From: Opitutaceae bacterium
GTDB lineage: Bacteria > Verrucomicrobiota > Verrucomicrobiia > Opitutales > Coraliomargaritaceae
Assembly (NCBI GenBank): GCA_009886465.1
Contig: QXZH01000108.1
Coordinates: 1 to 41,156, forward strand
Direction of reading: 5' to 3'
Length of the DNA: 41,156 nt
Positions 33,613-41,156 of this stretch are shown in pieces (within the stretch, counting starts at the first letter, position 1; every line of letters starts with the position of its first letter). The notes under the pieces were generated by a model that had not been told where the DNA came from, searched no databases, and saw only the letters and a list, made by a program, of their open reading frames with translations. Position numbers and translations under genes: made by a program.

Positions 33613-34467
33613 ATGTTGACCAATCAAAAAATCGAAGCAGCACTCGCTGAATTAGAAGAGTCTGAAAAGGTACCGCTGATCTCTGAGCTAAAAGACCCCG
33701 ACTTTGGCGGACAGATCAGCTCGGTTGGCGTGGAGCGGGCAGAAGACTTGTTAAAGCTAGCGACTTGTTTTTCGGTCGCGCCTATCTCCGGCTTCTATGT
33801 TGGAGCCATCGCAGTTGGAAAATCAGGCAAGCTCTACCTCGGAGCGAATATGGAGTTTCAGGGCGTGCCGCTAAGCGCAAGCCTGCACGCCGAGCAGTCG
33901 GCCATCCTGAATGCGTGGATGCACGAAGAGCGTGAGGTCGTCGCAGTACACGTCTCGGAGACACCTTGCGGCCACTGTCGCCAGTTTATGCGAGAGCTAT
34001 CAAATCCTTCGAATCTTAAAATACATTGCAAGGGTCAGACCTTCCAAATCGAAGATCTGTTACCTGGGGCCTTTGGTGAAAATCGTAAAAAAGGCCACGG
34101 CTTGCTCGACAGCACGGGCACTAATTTTGGCCACGACAAAATAAAGCCGAAGACCCAAGCGCAACTTGCGATCAATGCCGCTCAGCTCAGCTATGCTCCC
34201 TACAGTCACGCACCAGAGGGCTTCGTCGCTCAGTGCCTAGATGGACATTCCTTCTCTGGTCGAGTAGCCGAGAGCATCGCTTTCAACCCAAGCGTTTCTG
34301 GAGTCGTGGTGGCGCTCAACCAGCGAAACCTATCGTCCAGAAGAACTATCGCTATCACCGCTTGCACACAGACGAAGCTGGCGACTGCATTGAACTGTCC
34401 CCTAGCGCAGGCCAAGGCAATCATAAAGCACATCGCTGACGCATCAGTCGATGAGGTGCAGATGTAA
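33613..34467 (+). CDS. cdd: Cytidine deaminase, two-domain enteric type
   Basis: Zinc enzyme that deaminates cytidine and deoxycytidine to uridine and deoxyuridine in pyrimidine salvage. 284 residues from the ATG at 33613; in-frame GTGs at 33598 and 33610 are alternatives. It is the large duplicated form known from E. coli (294 residues), not the short tetrameric form of Bacillus. The catalytic domain carries H92-A-E94 (ligand and general base) in SLHAEQSAI, and C119/C122 in TPCGHCRQFM, each ten positions before the E. coli counterparts. NMEFQG (79-84) is the substrate-binding region. The second domain (about 180-284) repeats the fold without the zinc motif, as in E. coli. The preceding YhaM-like exonuclease could supply nucleotides for salvage. 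A good terminator follows. Confidence 0.94.
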   Translation: MLTNQKIEAALAELEESEKVPLISELKDPDFGGQISSVGVERAEDLLKLATCFSVAPISGFYVGAIAVGKSGKLYLGANMEFQGVPLSASLHAEQSAILNAWMHEEREVVAVHVSETPCGHCRQFMRELSNPSNLKIHCKGQTFQIEDLLPGAFGENRKKGHGLLDSTGTNFGHDKIKPKTQAQLAINAAQLSYAPYSHAPEGFVAQCLDGHSFSGRVAESIAFNPSVSGVVVALNQRNLSSRRTIAITACTQTKLATALNCPLAQAKAIIKHIADASVDEVQM

Positions 34468-34471
34468 GTCT

Positions 34472-34495
34472 AATCGAGCGAAAGCCTGATTTTTT
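34472..34495 (+). terminator. Intrinsic terminator of yhaM-like/cdd
   Basis: The stem AATCGAGC (34472-34479) pairs with GCCTGATT (34484-34491) through one G-T pair and one mismatch, with a GAAA tetraloop, and runs directly into six T's (34490-34495). It starts 5 bases after the cdd stop and ends 3 bases before the stop of the convergent permease gene. Confidence 0.6.
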
Positions 34496-34497
34496 AT

Positions 34498-35844
34498 TCA
34501 ATGGTTCGAGAGGTTGACACACTCTGCGTCGACTTCCTCTTCATCGAGTGTTTCGTCGTCGTCCACGAAGCGGACACAAAATGCTGCGATAAGCAAAGAG
34601 ACGCCACCGAGGAGAACGGCATTCATAGTGCTTCCTGCCAGGAAGACTGACATGACCAGGCCAAGACCGAGAGATGCGGCGATCTGTGGCAACACGATGA
34701 AGAAATTAAAGATGCCCATGTAGAATCCCATTCTATTTCCAGGGATAGCGTTGGCAAGTATGGCATAGGGCATTGAGAGAATACTGGCCCAAGCGATACC
34801 AACGCAAAGCATTGAGACTAGCAGCAACTTAGCTTCAGCCGCAAACGCGACCGAGATAAGCCCTAACGCACCCAATACAAGGCAAGTCGTATGAATGCCT
34901 TTGGCGCTGAACTTTCGCACGAGTAAGAGTAAGAGAAAAGCGAAGACAAAGGCAACGCCGTTATAAACGGAGAAACAAACACCACCCCACTCAGCACCCG
35001 CTTGATACTCGGGACTGCCGTGATCAGCACCTCCAAAGATATGAGTCGCCACCGCAGGGATAAAGTAAATCCACATACAAAAGAGACCAAACCATGTAAA
35101 AAACTGCACTACTGCGAGCTGCTTCATCGTCTTTGGCATTGAGCCGATTCCTTGGACAATTTCTTTAAAAGCATTCCCCACACCAGCTGTCTCATGTTTC
35201 ATTTTTGAAAATGCTTCCATATCTTCGGGCGGATATTCCTCCGTCGTTAGGATGGTGTAGAGCACGGCGGCGAAAAAGACGCCTGCACCAACATAAAAAG
35301 CAATTTTGACCGTCTGAGGGATCGCACCTTCAGATTCGTTACTGACTTCAAACCAATTAGTCAAAATGTATGGCAGAGACGAGGAGAGTACGGCGCCAAG
35401 ACCGATCAAAAGACTCTGCATAGCGAAGCCTACTTTTCTCTGATTTTTCGCCAGCTTATCACCTACAAAGGCACGGAAGGGCTCCATACTGATGTTGACC
35501 GATGCGTCTAGAATCCAGAGTAAGCCAGCCGCCATCCAGAGGGTGCTGGAATTAGGCATCGCAATTAATGCGAGACTCGCGAGGATCGCTCCGACGAGGA
35601 AATAAGGGCGTCGACGGCCAAGTTTTGTCCATGTGCGGTCGCTGTAAAAGCCGACTATAGGTTGCACGATGAGGCCGGTGATCGGTGCGGCTAACCAGAG
35701 CAAGGGAATCGAGCTCTCATCTGCTCCTAGATATTGATAAATAGCACTCATGTTGGCCATCTGCAGGCCCCATCCAAATTGAATACCAAAGAAGCCAAAG
35801 CTCATATTCCAAATTTGCCAGAAAGATAGTTTGGGTTTGTTCAT
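34498..35844 (-). CDS. GPH/SLC45-type sugar permease, likely maltose/maltodextrin
   Basis: 448-residue, 12-helix transporter of the MFS/GPH disaccharide-proton symporter type. The start SFWQIWNMSFGFFGIQFGWGLQMANMSAIYQYLGA (8-42) is characteristic of the sucrose/maltose (SLC45-like, MalT/MalA) branch. So are VGFYSDRTWTKLGRRRPYFLVGAILAS (loop 2-3, near 64-90) and LWILDASVNISMEPFRAFVGDKLAKNQR. The malQ stop lies 26 bases upstream on the same strand, so the pair forms a short operon; the substrate is most likely maltose or maltodextrin by context. No Shine-Dalgarno sequence precedes the ATG. The very acidic C-terminus (DDDETLDEEEVDAE) is expected to be cytosolic. Confidence 0.88.
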   Translation of the reverse strand: MNKPKLSFWQIWNMSFGFFGIQFGWGLQMANMSAIYQYLGADESSIPLLWLAAPITGLIVQPIVGFYSDRTWTKLGRRRPYFLVGAILASLALIAMPNSSTLWMAAGLLWILDASVNISMEPFRAFVGDKLAKNQRKVGFAMQSLLIGLGAVLSSSLPYILTNWFEVSNESEGAIPQTVKIAFYVGAGVFFAAVLYTILTTEEYPPEDMEAFSKMKHETAGVGNAFKEIVQGIGSMPKTMKQLAVVQFFTWFGLFCMWIYFIPAVATHIFGGADHGSPEYQAGAEWGGVCFSVYNGVAFVFAFLLLLLVRKFSAKGIHTTCLVLGALGLISVAFAAEAKLLLVSMLCVGIAWASILSMPYAILANAIPGNRMGFYMGIFNFFIVLPQIAASLGLGLVMSVFLAGSTMNAVLLGGVSLLIAAFCVRFVDDDETLDEEEVDAECVNLSNH

Positions 35845-35870
35845 AGTCTAGGGTCGTTGAGGTATTTGAT

Positions 35871-37445
35871 TCAGCGTAGCTGAAGAGAAACTTGGCTTGT
35901 GCTGAGGCCGCGTGAGGTCTCTTGGGTGAGGCAATGTAAATGTTTAAGTGCAGTACCAAGTGCCTCGCGATCGGTGAGGCGCCATGCCCAGCTACCAGAG
36001 GGTTTGCCAGGAGTATTCATGCGCGCTTCGGAGCCGAGACCTAGGATATCCTGCACGGGCACAATGGCCGCACCCGCGCCAGAGCGGTAAAGGCTGCGAA
36101 TAAAGTCCCAGTGAATGTCCGAGCCATCGGTGCCAAAGTAATCGAGCGTGATCTTTCGCTCGGCCTCGACCTCATCCTTACTGCGCGTACTCCCTTCCCC
36201 CGCTTCACTGGAAAACCAGCCGACGACGGTATCGTTATCATGCGTACCGGAATAGGCGACGCAGTTAGCTACGTATTTTTCGGGTAGGAAGGTGTGACTC
36301 ATCGGGTCAGAACCAAAGGCAAATTGTTGAATGCGAATACCTGGTAAATTGTAATCGTCGCGCAATTTTTCCACTTCAGGCGTGATCACACCAAGGTCTT
36401 CTGCGATGAATGGAAGTGGTAAACCATGGTCATCAACAAAGGCATCGAAAACTTCATGGCCAGGCGCAGGTATCCATTGCCCGCCCGCAGCGGTTTCGGC
36501 ATCGCCAGGCACCTCCCAGCAAGCATCGAAACCACGAAAGTGATCGATCCGAACCACGTCAACCCAAGTCAAAATCTTACTCAGGCGCGCACGCCACCAT
36601 GCGTAGTGATCACTGCGGTGTGCATCCCAATCGTAGAGCGGATTACCCCAAAGCTGACCAGTCGATGAAAAGTAGTCAGGCGGCACGCCTGCCATCACGC
36701 TGGGGTTGCCTTCGGCATTGAGGCGGAAAAGCTCACGCTGGCACCAGACGTCGGCGCTATCGTGCGCCACAAAAATAGGCAGGTCACCCACAAGTCGCAC
36801 CCCAAGCTCGCGCGCGTGCTTCTGGACATTCATCCATTGCGAGCGGAGAATAAACTGCTCAAAGTAAATGCGCTCGATATCGCTTTTAAGCTCAATCGAG
36901 ATGGTCTCTAAAGCCACAGCATCCCGGTCGCGATATTTGGCTGGCCAATCCGTCCAAGCGACACCGCCGAAGCTAGCTTTGAGCGCGCTAAAAAGTGCGA
37001 AAGCTTTGAGCCAATTATTCTCGGCTTGGCAAAAAGCATTGTATTCTACGCGCAGCGGATGTCCGGTCTCTAAGGCAAAGAACCGAAGAGCTGCGCGAGT
37101 CGTCAACTCAGTCTTGTTGGAATAGACTTGAACATAATCGACACGCTCACCGAGCGGCATTTGCAGAGCCATTAGCTCTGAGTCATCGATCAAGCCCCGC
37201 GCATTTAAATCTTCTGGACTGATAAAAACTGGATTCGCTGCAAAGGCAGACAATCCTTGGTAAGGTGAATCCCCATAGCCAGCGGGATTGAGCGGTAGGA
37301 TCTGCCAAGTATTTTGTCCGTGTGCCGCCAGTGCCTCAATCCACTCAATAGAGGATGGCCCAAAATCACCGATTCCAAAATGATTCGGCAAAGAGCTGGG
37401 ATGCGTAAGAAGACCGCAGTCTTTATTGAAGAGTGTTTGAGGCAT
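35871..37445 (-). CDS. malQ: 4-alpha-glucanotransferase (amylomaltase)
   Basis: Glycoside hydrolase family 77 enzyme that disproportionates maltodextrins, freeing glucose and lengthening glucan chains in the cytosol. 524 residues, near the size of Thermus/Bacillus-type amylomaltase (about 500) and lacking the long N-terminal extension of E. coli MalQ (about 690). Visible marks are LLTHPSSLPNHFGIGDFG (about 12-29), NTWQILPLNPAGYGDSPYQGLSAFAANP (45-72), the nucleophile region VDVVRIDHFRGFDACWEVP, the acid/base region PFIAEDLGVIT and CVAYSGTHDNDTVVGW. It has a clear Shine-Dalgarno sequence, AAGGA with 8-base spacing before the ATG at 37445. It is the first gene of a leftward pair with the sugar permease and is divergent from the large gene at 37880. 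Confidence 0.96.
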   Translation of the reverse strand: MPQTLFNKDCGLLTHPSSLPNHFGIGDFGPSSIEWIEALAAHGQNTWQILPLNPAGYGDSPYQGLSAFAANPVFISPEDLNARGLIDDSELMALQMPLGERVDYVQVYSNKTELTTRAALRFFALETGHPLRVEYNAFCQAENNWLKAFALFSALKASFGGVAWTDWPAKYRDRDAVALETISIELKSDIERIYFEQFILRSQWMNVQKHARELGVRLVGDLPIFVAHDSADVWCQRELFRLNAEGNPSVMAGVPPDYFSSTGQLWGNPLYDWDAHRSDHYAWWRARLSKILTWVDVVRIDHFRGFDACWEVPGDAETAAGGQWIPAPGHEVFDAFVDDHGLPLPFIAEDLGVITPEVEKLRDDYNLPGIRIQQFAFGSDPMSHTFLPEKYVANCVAYSGTHDNDTVVGWFSSEAGEGSTRSKDEVEAERKITLDYFGTDGSDIHWDFIRSLYRSGAGAAIVPVQDILGLGSEARMNTPGKPSGSWAWRLTDREALGTALKHLHCLTQETSRGLSTSQVSLQLR

Positions 37446-37691
37446 TAATAGATTCCTTCTTGTCGGGATATTTAAAAGGATCCAAAGTAAACCTTCTTAG
37501 CACAGCTACCCAGATTAAATAGCACTAATTTTTTAAGGGAAGCATCAGTTAAGTCGCCTCCAGCCGAAGCATAGGACTGCGTGTGCGCGATTACTGGTAA
37601 GGGGGCAAAAATATGGAGACCTTGATGTAACATACTTTTAAGACTATTGAGAAAGTAAACATCCAAGCAAAATTCACAGACTAAGCGCTAT

Positions 37692-37721
37692 TTGACGGTT
37701 GAACATACGTCCTCCTTATAC
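37692..37721 (+). promoter_or_regulatory. Candidate promoter of the large rightward gene
   Basis: TTGACG at 37692-37697 (5 of 6 consensus) and TTATAC at 37716-37721 with an 18-base spacer; TATACT at 37717-37722 is an overlapping alternative. Transcription would start near 37728, leaving a leader of about 150 bases that contains the palindrome at 37766-37779. Confidence 0.4.
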
Positions 37722-37765
37722 TACTACATCAAGAACCATTGAGATGTAAAACAATGTAAGAGCTA

Positions 37766-37779
37766 AAGCGGTTCCGCTT
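37766..37779. promoter_or_regulatory. Short palindrome in the leader, possible operator
   Basis: AAGCGG-TT-CCGCTT is a perfect 6-bp interrupted palindrome within an otherwise AT-rich leader. It could be a protein-binding site or a small RNA hairpin; no T-tract follows, so it is not a terminator. Confidence 0.3.
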
Positions 37780-37879
37780 GCCTTCATTTAAATTATCAAA
37801 ATACACAAGATGGGCATGAATACTGCCTAATAACTAAGAACGAATCACAAAACTGAATCTGAAAACAACTACCTACACA

Positions 37880-40800
37880 ATGGACTTTACCACACAGCTC
37901 GGACTTGATCCAAAAACTGCGGCTTACGCCCACGATGAAGATTCGCTCCTCGAATACGTCAATTTGAAGTTAACCTCAATCGGTCAGCCTACTTTCGATG
38001 GTGTCGGTGATTCTGGTTTCACGAGCTTGAGCAAGACACTACTCGCTAGCTATCAGGAAAAATCACGCCTACTCGCCGACTACCTTCCTCCCTGTGACCA
38101 GCGAGTGCAGAGCTTCCTAGTGGATTATTTTGGCGATCTAGACTCAATCGAAATGCCTTATCTGCCAAATAATACGCTCATCCTCGACCGCCATGGCGTG
38201 GCCCGTACCCTCTCGCTCCCCGCCAGAGGCGACCACTTCTCTTCCGAGATCATAGACTCTTACCGCATCCAACAAGGCGTACTTCATAACCCAAAGAGCG
38301 ACCGTCGCACGACCAAGGGCGTCTTTCACGTCACCGAAGGGGGACTTCCGATCCCCAATGATAAAAAAGCCGTTCCAAAACTAGCCGCCGCGCGCCTCTT
38401 CGCCAAAGCTCTCAAAACAGCGCCCGATTCTCTAACGACACTGCCCTTCCTCGCCAACCAAGAAGAAAAAGCCCGCGCTTGGGTCTCGCTTCTTCTTCGT
38501 CCGGTCGTCGTGCCCGAGGTCGATGGCTTCACCAAGGAAAAGACCCTCGAAGTCCGCTTCTTTGCGCCAGGTAACCTAGTTAGCAATCTCGACTTTGTAG
38601 AATCCATCTTCGGCAACGGCGGCGACCCTTTCATCGGCGAAAACGACGCTGCTCTCGATCCCGCCCATTGGACAGGTCACAGCGGTTGCGTCATTCTCGC
38701 GCCTCACCTTATGGGTACTACCAAGGTCGAACTCGGTCTACCCAACATCAAAGACGCCACCGAACGCCAAAAGCGCGACGGCATGTGTTGGGAAAAAGAA
38801 GGAGAACTCTACAACGACGGCGGTGCCTTCAAGATCACTTGCCGCGATGCCCGTGGTGTCGTCGTTACCGCGATCGCGGATAATTACTTCGGCTACTGCA
38901 AAAAAGAGGTCAAAACACAAATTGGTTTCTCCGCTAACCTTCACGGCCTTGCCGAAGAAGAGCACGCAGGCGGTACCCTCGCCTTCACTGGTTACGATCT
39001 GGGCGAAGATTTCCAGCTCAGCCATTACTACCCAGAGGTCGACCAGACCTTCGATGGCGTCGTCGCACGCTACATCGACCGTATTAATGTGAAGCCTGAA
39101 GGCTATGCAGTGGATAAGAACTTCAGTAACATCATCTACCTGCCCGAAGATGCCCGTATCGACCTCAATTCACAGCGCATCAGTTGGTCGAAGGTAGGAC
39201 AGGCGCAAGAGATCAAGCTCCTACCAAACAACACCTACGTGCTCCCCTCCGGCTACAAGGTTGAGATGATGAAGCCTGCCGAAGGTCGCCGCTGGCGTCT
39301 CGTCGGCTACACAGCAGAGAGCCGTGTGTGCCATAAGCCTTGCACCGTCTCTGGAGGCGGTAAATCCGAAATCTCCAAGCCGATTACTGATGCTATTATC
39401 TCAGGCCCGGTCTTTGTCAAAGACTTCGAAAAAGACTTCGATCTCGCCGAAGAGATCATCAATAAAGAATACGGCCAACGCTTCCTGGATAAGAAAAAGA
39501 ATACCGCTACCGGACGCCAATTACTCAGTAAAGACCGCTCACTTGGTTCCGTAATTAAACTCCTTACTGCATCCAAGGGTGAATACACAGAGGATTACAA
39601 TATTTGGCTTAAGTCCATTCCTCAACACGTCAAAGAGCTGGTCCTTATTATCAAGCGCTACTACAAAGGAGATTGGGGTACTGACTGGCGCAAGCGCTTC
39701 AGCGTCGACCTAATCAACGGCATACCAGGCAACTTCCTTCGCTACCGCGAGCAGCAAATGCTCACCCACTATCTGCGTATCGGCTACACCAGTAAGGGTT
39801 CTTGGCGTACTTTTGGACTACGCAAGGACTTCACCCCCGCAGCCAAGATCTCTCTCGAAGACGATATTACCGCTTCCACCGTTGCACCCAGTGCGCAGCT
39901 TAGCAGCCTACCTCCCGGTTGGTCGCTGCCCTCCGCGAAGTTTGTGCATAATTGCGAATATCGCTTCTTCCAGCGCCCTGACGACGCCGTCATCCGCGGC
40001 TACGACCACGCTGCCGAGGCCGACCTCAGCTCCTCTGGTAGCTTCCTTAGTAACTACGAGCCACTCGATCGGGAATTTGCCAAAAACGAAACCGAAGATA
40101 CCATCCGCTTCACCCAATACACTGACCCGATGCGTAAGATGGTAGTCAATTTCGACAAAGCCAACTCGCCCGACTACTACTCGACCAGTGCTTACCCTCG
40201 CGTCGTCGATGGTAAGCCGACCAAGAATCCGCGCTACCTTCAAGTCCGCCCCGACTTAAAAGACCCACGCGCGCTTTACCTCGCCGATTTAAGCTCACGC
40301 CTCTACCGCCGTCAGGATTCCTCTTCACCGCTGCTCCGTCCCGTCACTTCGATCCTTCCCGGTCGTCGTAACAACCCGGCCGAACCCGATGCAGGCGTTA
40401 AACCGCTCTGTGTGTTCAACCCGATCCACCACATGGAACTCCCTGAGCTTTTCATGGAGTACACCGCCAGCATCACTGGCAAATCTCCCTCCACCACTGG
40501 TGCTGGCTCCGAAGGTGCGCTCACTAAGGCACCCTTCAATGCACTTCCTCCGATCTACGATCTGAACAACGCACTAGTCTCCTACCTCATTACCGAGCAA
40601 CCGGCCTTCATCACCTCGGCCGGCTATGTAGGCCCTAAGTATCGAGTTGATCACGACATCAGCCTCCTCGTTCCCGAGATCTGGTGCCGCCTCAAGCCTG
40701 AGGAGACCGATCCTAAGTGGATGCTAGAGCACGGCTACCTAGAAAAAGTCGAAGACTTCGAGCACAAGGGCGAAATAGTCTTAGCCAGCCGAATCGGCTA

Positions 40801-41156
40801 TCGTATCACCGGGAAATTTGCCCGCATCTTCTTCGGCCGCGTATTCAATAATCCGACCTCTGTACTCGATGAGGCGATGCTCAAGCCCGAGCTGCAATGC
40901 ATGGATACTTTCGTCGAAGGTATGAGCACCATCGTGGCCGCGCACAAGCAATCCGCCGAGCACTACTTCGCCGACGGCTCTATCGAAGACGCCTGCCCTC
41001 CGCTCAAAGCCCTACTACATGTCATGAGAGACGGACATTACGAGGGCGAAGGTCTAGACTCACCAAAGATACGCAATCTATTCACCCGTGAATCCATGTT
41101 AGTCAGCGATTGGTATGCCGAACGCTTACAAAGTCAGCAGACGCACGATATTGCCA
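37880..41156 (+). CDS. PPi-type phosphoenolpyruvate carboxykinase candidate, 3' end outside window
   Basis: An open frame of 1,092 codons from the ATG at 37880 runs off the right edge without a stop. I assign it to the large (about 1,100-residue) diphosphate-dependent PEP carboxykinases known from Propionibacterium and Entamoeba, which interconvert PEP and oxaloacetate using PPi instead of a nucleotide. The assignment rests on recalled family resemblance in segments such as DRHGVARTLSLPARGDHF (about 103-120), VLHNPKSDRRTTKGVFHVTEGGLPIP, EVRFFAPGNLVSNLDFVESIFGNGGDP, WTGHSGCVILAPH, EEEHAGGTLAFTGYDLG and CTVSGGGKSEISKPI. The last contains GGGKSEISK at 492-500, a P-loop-like stretch comparable to the kinase loop of ordinary PEPCKs. 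No signal peptide or TM segment is seen. Family size suggests only a few dozen residues are missing. It is divergent from malQ. The frame and size are certain, the function less so. Confidence 0.6.
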   Translation, partial: MDFTTQLGLDPKTAAYAHDEDSLLEYVNLKLTSIGQPTFDGVGDSGFTSLSKTLLASYQEKSRLLADYLPPCDQRVQSFLVDYFGDLDSIEMPYLPNNTLILDRHGVARTLSLPARGDHFSSEIIDSYRIQQGVLHNPKSDRRTTKGVFHVTEGGLPIPNDKKAVPKLAAARLFAKALKTAPDSLTTLPFLANQEEKARAWVSLLLRPVVVPEVDGFTKEKTLEVRFFAPGNLVSNLDFVESIFGNGGDPFIGENDAALDPAHWTGHSGCVILAPHLMGTTKVELGLPNIKDATERQKRDGMCWEKEGELYNDGGAFKITCRDARGVVVTAIADNYFGYCKKEVKTQIGFSANLHGLAEEEHAGGTLAFTGYDLGEDFQLSHYYPEVDQTFDGVVARYIDRINVKPEGYAVDKNFSNIIYLPEDARIDLNSQRISWSKVGQAQEIKLLPNNTYVLPSGYKVEMMKPAEGRRWRLVGYTAESRVCHKPCTVSGGGKSEISKPITDAIISGPVFVKDFEKDFDLAEEIINKEYGQRFLDKKKNTATGRQLLSKDRSLGSVIKLLTASKGEYTEDYNIWLKSIPQHVKELVLIIKRYYKGDWGTDWRKRFSVDLINGIPGNFLRYREQQMLTHYLRIGYTSKGSWRTFGLRKDFTPAAKISLEDDITASTVAPSAQLSSLPPGWSLPSAKFVHNCEYRFFQRPDDAVIRGYDHAAEADLSSSGSFLSNYEPLDREFAKNETEDTIRFTQYTDPMRKMVVNFDKANSPDYYSTSAYPRVVDGKPTKNPRYLQVRPDLKDPRALYLADLSSRLYRRQDSSSPLLRPVTSILPGRRNNPAEPDAGVKPLCVFNPIHHMELPELFMEYTASITGKSPSTTGAGSEGALTKAPFNALPPIYDLNNALVSYLITEQPAFITSAGYVGPKYRVDHDISLLVPEIWCRLKPEETDPKWMLEHGYLEKVEDFEHKGEIVLASRIGYRITGKFARIFFGRVFNNPTSVLDEAMLKPELQCMDTFVEGMSTIVAAHKQSAEHYFADGSIEDACPPLKALLHVMRDGHYEGEGLDSPKIRNLFTRESMLVSDWYAERLQSQQTHDIA

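Larger units (their letters stand above)
37446..37879. other. 434-base divergent intergenic region, malQ / PEPCK candidate
   Basis: Shared upstream DNA of two divergent genes. It holds a promoter-like pair for the rightward gene (37692-37721), an interrupted palindrome AAGCGG-TT-CCGCTT at 37766-37779 downstream of it, and a loose inverted repeat TACATC...GATGTA at 37725-37748. A 64-codon leftward frame at 37472-37666 has no recognisable features and I do not call it. No tRNA or other RNA gene is recognised. Confidence 0.6.

Noticed and set aside
37472-37666. 64-codon leftward open frame between malQ and the large rightward gene
   Set aside because: No recognisable motif, no ribosome-binding site and no coding-like composition; it overlaps the likely control region.
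38326-40539. Several leftward frames of 69-111 codons opposite the large gene at 37880
   Set aside because: Antisense shadows of a highly biased coding sequence; the forward frame is continuous and conserved in appearance.

Overview
This is a chromosomal window of about 41 kb, roughly half G+C, densely coding and mostly housekeeping in character. I see no phage genes, insertion sequences, CRISPR arrays, tRNAs or rRNAs. The gene mix points to a Gram-negative bacterium of the PVC superphylum, most likely a Verrucomicrobiota (Opitutae-like) species. The pointers are an adjacent DUF1800 and Tat-exported DUF1501 pair, an ExbB/ExbD/ExbD cluster flanked by large TPR proteins, lipoprotein and Tat signals, and the near absence of Shine-Dalgarno sequences before most starts. 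The assignment is an inference from gene content, not from a phylogenetic marker.

Layout from left to right. At 1-1700, leftward, rsmG is followed by an AmpG-like MFS permease cut by the window edge. At 1972-5278, rightward, lie dinB (Pol IV), a structured 487-base intergenic region, a DciA-like (DUF721) gene and the thyA-folA pair. At 5341-7575, leftward, a Yip1-like membrane protein is followed by recN. At 7641-9572 is an ABC-F ATPase. At 9670-16910 is a rightward cluster of two exported TPR proteins, an ExbB/TolQ channel, two ExbD/TolR proteins and a TonB-positioned membrane protein with a proline-rich linker and a degenerate VWA-like domain. At 16963-20730, leftward, are homoserine dehydrogenase, an HtrA/DegP protease and a TauE/SafE-type membrane protein. 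At 21011-22930 are aroC and an unrecognised protein with a decayed P-loop. At 22933-28010, leftward, is a peptide ABC transporter: lipoprotein receptor, fused OppB-OppC permease and a short OppD. At 28137-30937 is the DUF1800/DUF1501 pair. At 31054-32388, leftward, is an MFS permease. At 32615-34467 a YhaM-like exoribonuclease abuts a two-domain cytidine deaminase. At 34498-37445, leftward, malQ is followed by a GPH-type sugar permease. From 37880 to the right edge runs a protein of more than 1,090 residues that I assign to PPi-type PEP carboxykinase.

Several groups make functional sense. ThyA produces the dihydrofolate that FolA recycles. YhaM releases nucleotides from RNA and Cdd salvages cytidine. 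MalQ and the neighbouring permease handle maltodextrins. The PEP carboxykinase candidate is divergent from malQ. DinB and RecN are nearby repair genes on different strands. The least conventional locus is the TPR-ExbB-ExbD-ExbD-VWA cluster, a proton-motive-force-driven envelope machine whose final subunit lacks a recognisable TonB C-terminal domain. The most interesting non-coding stretch is 3022-3508. It has several hairpins, two terminator-like structures that point leftward where no leftward gene is known, and a 10-base motif present three times.
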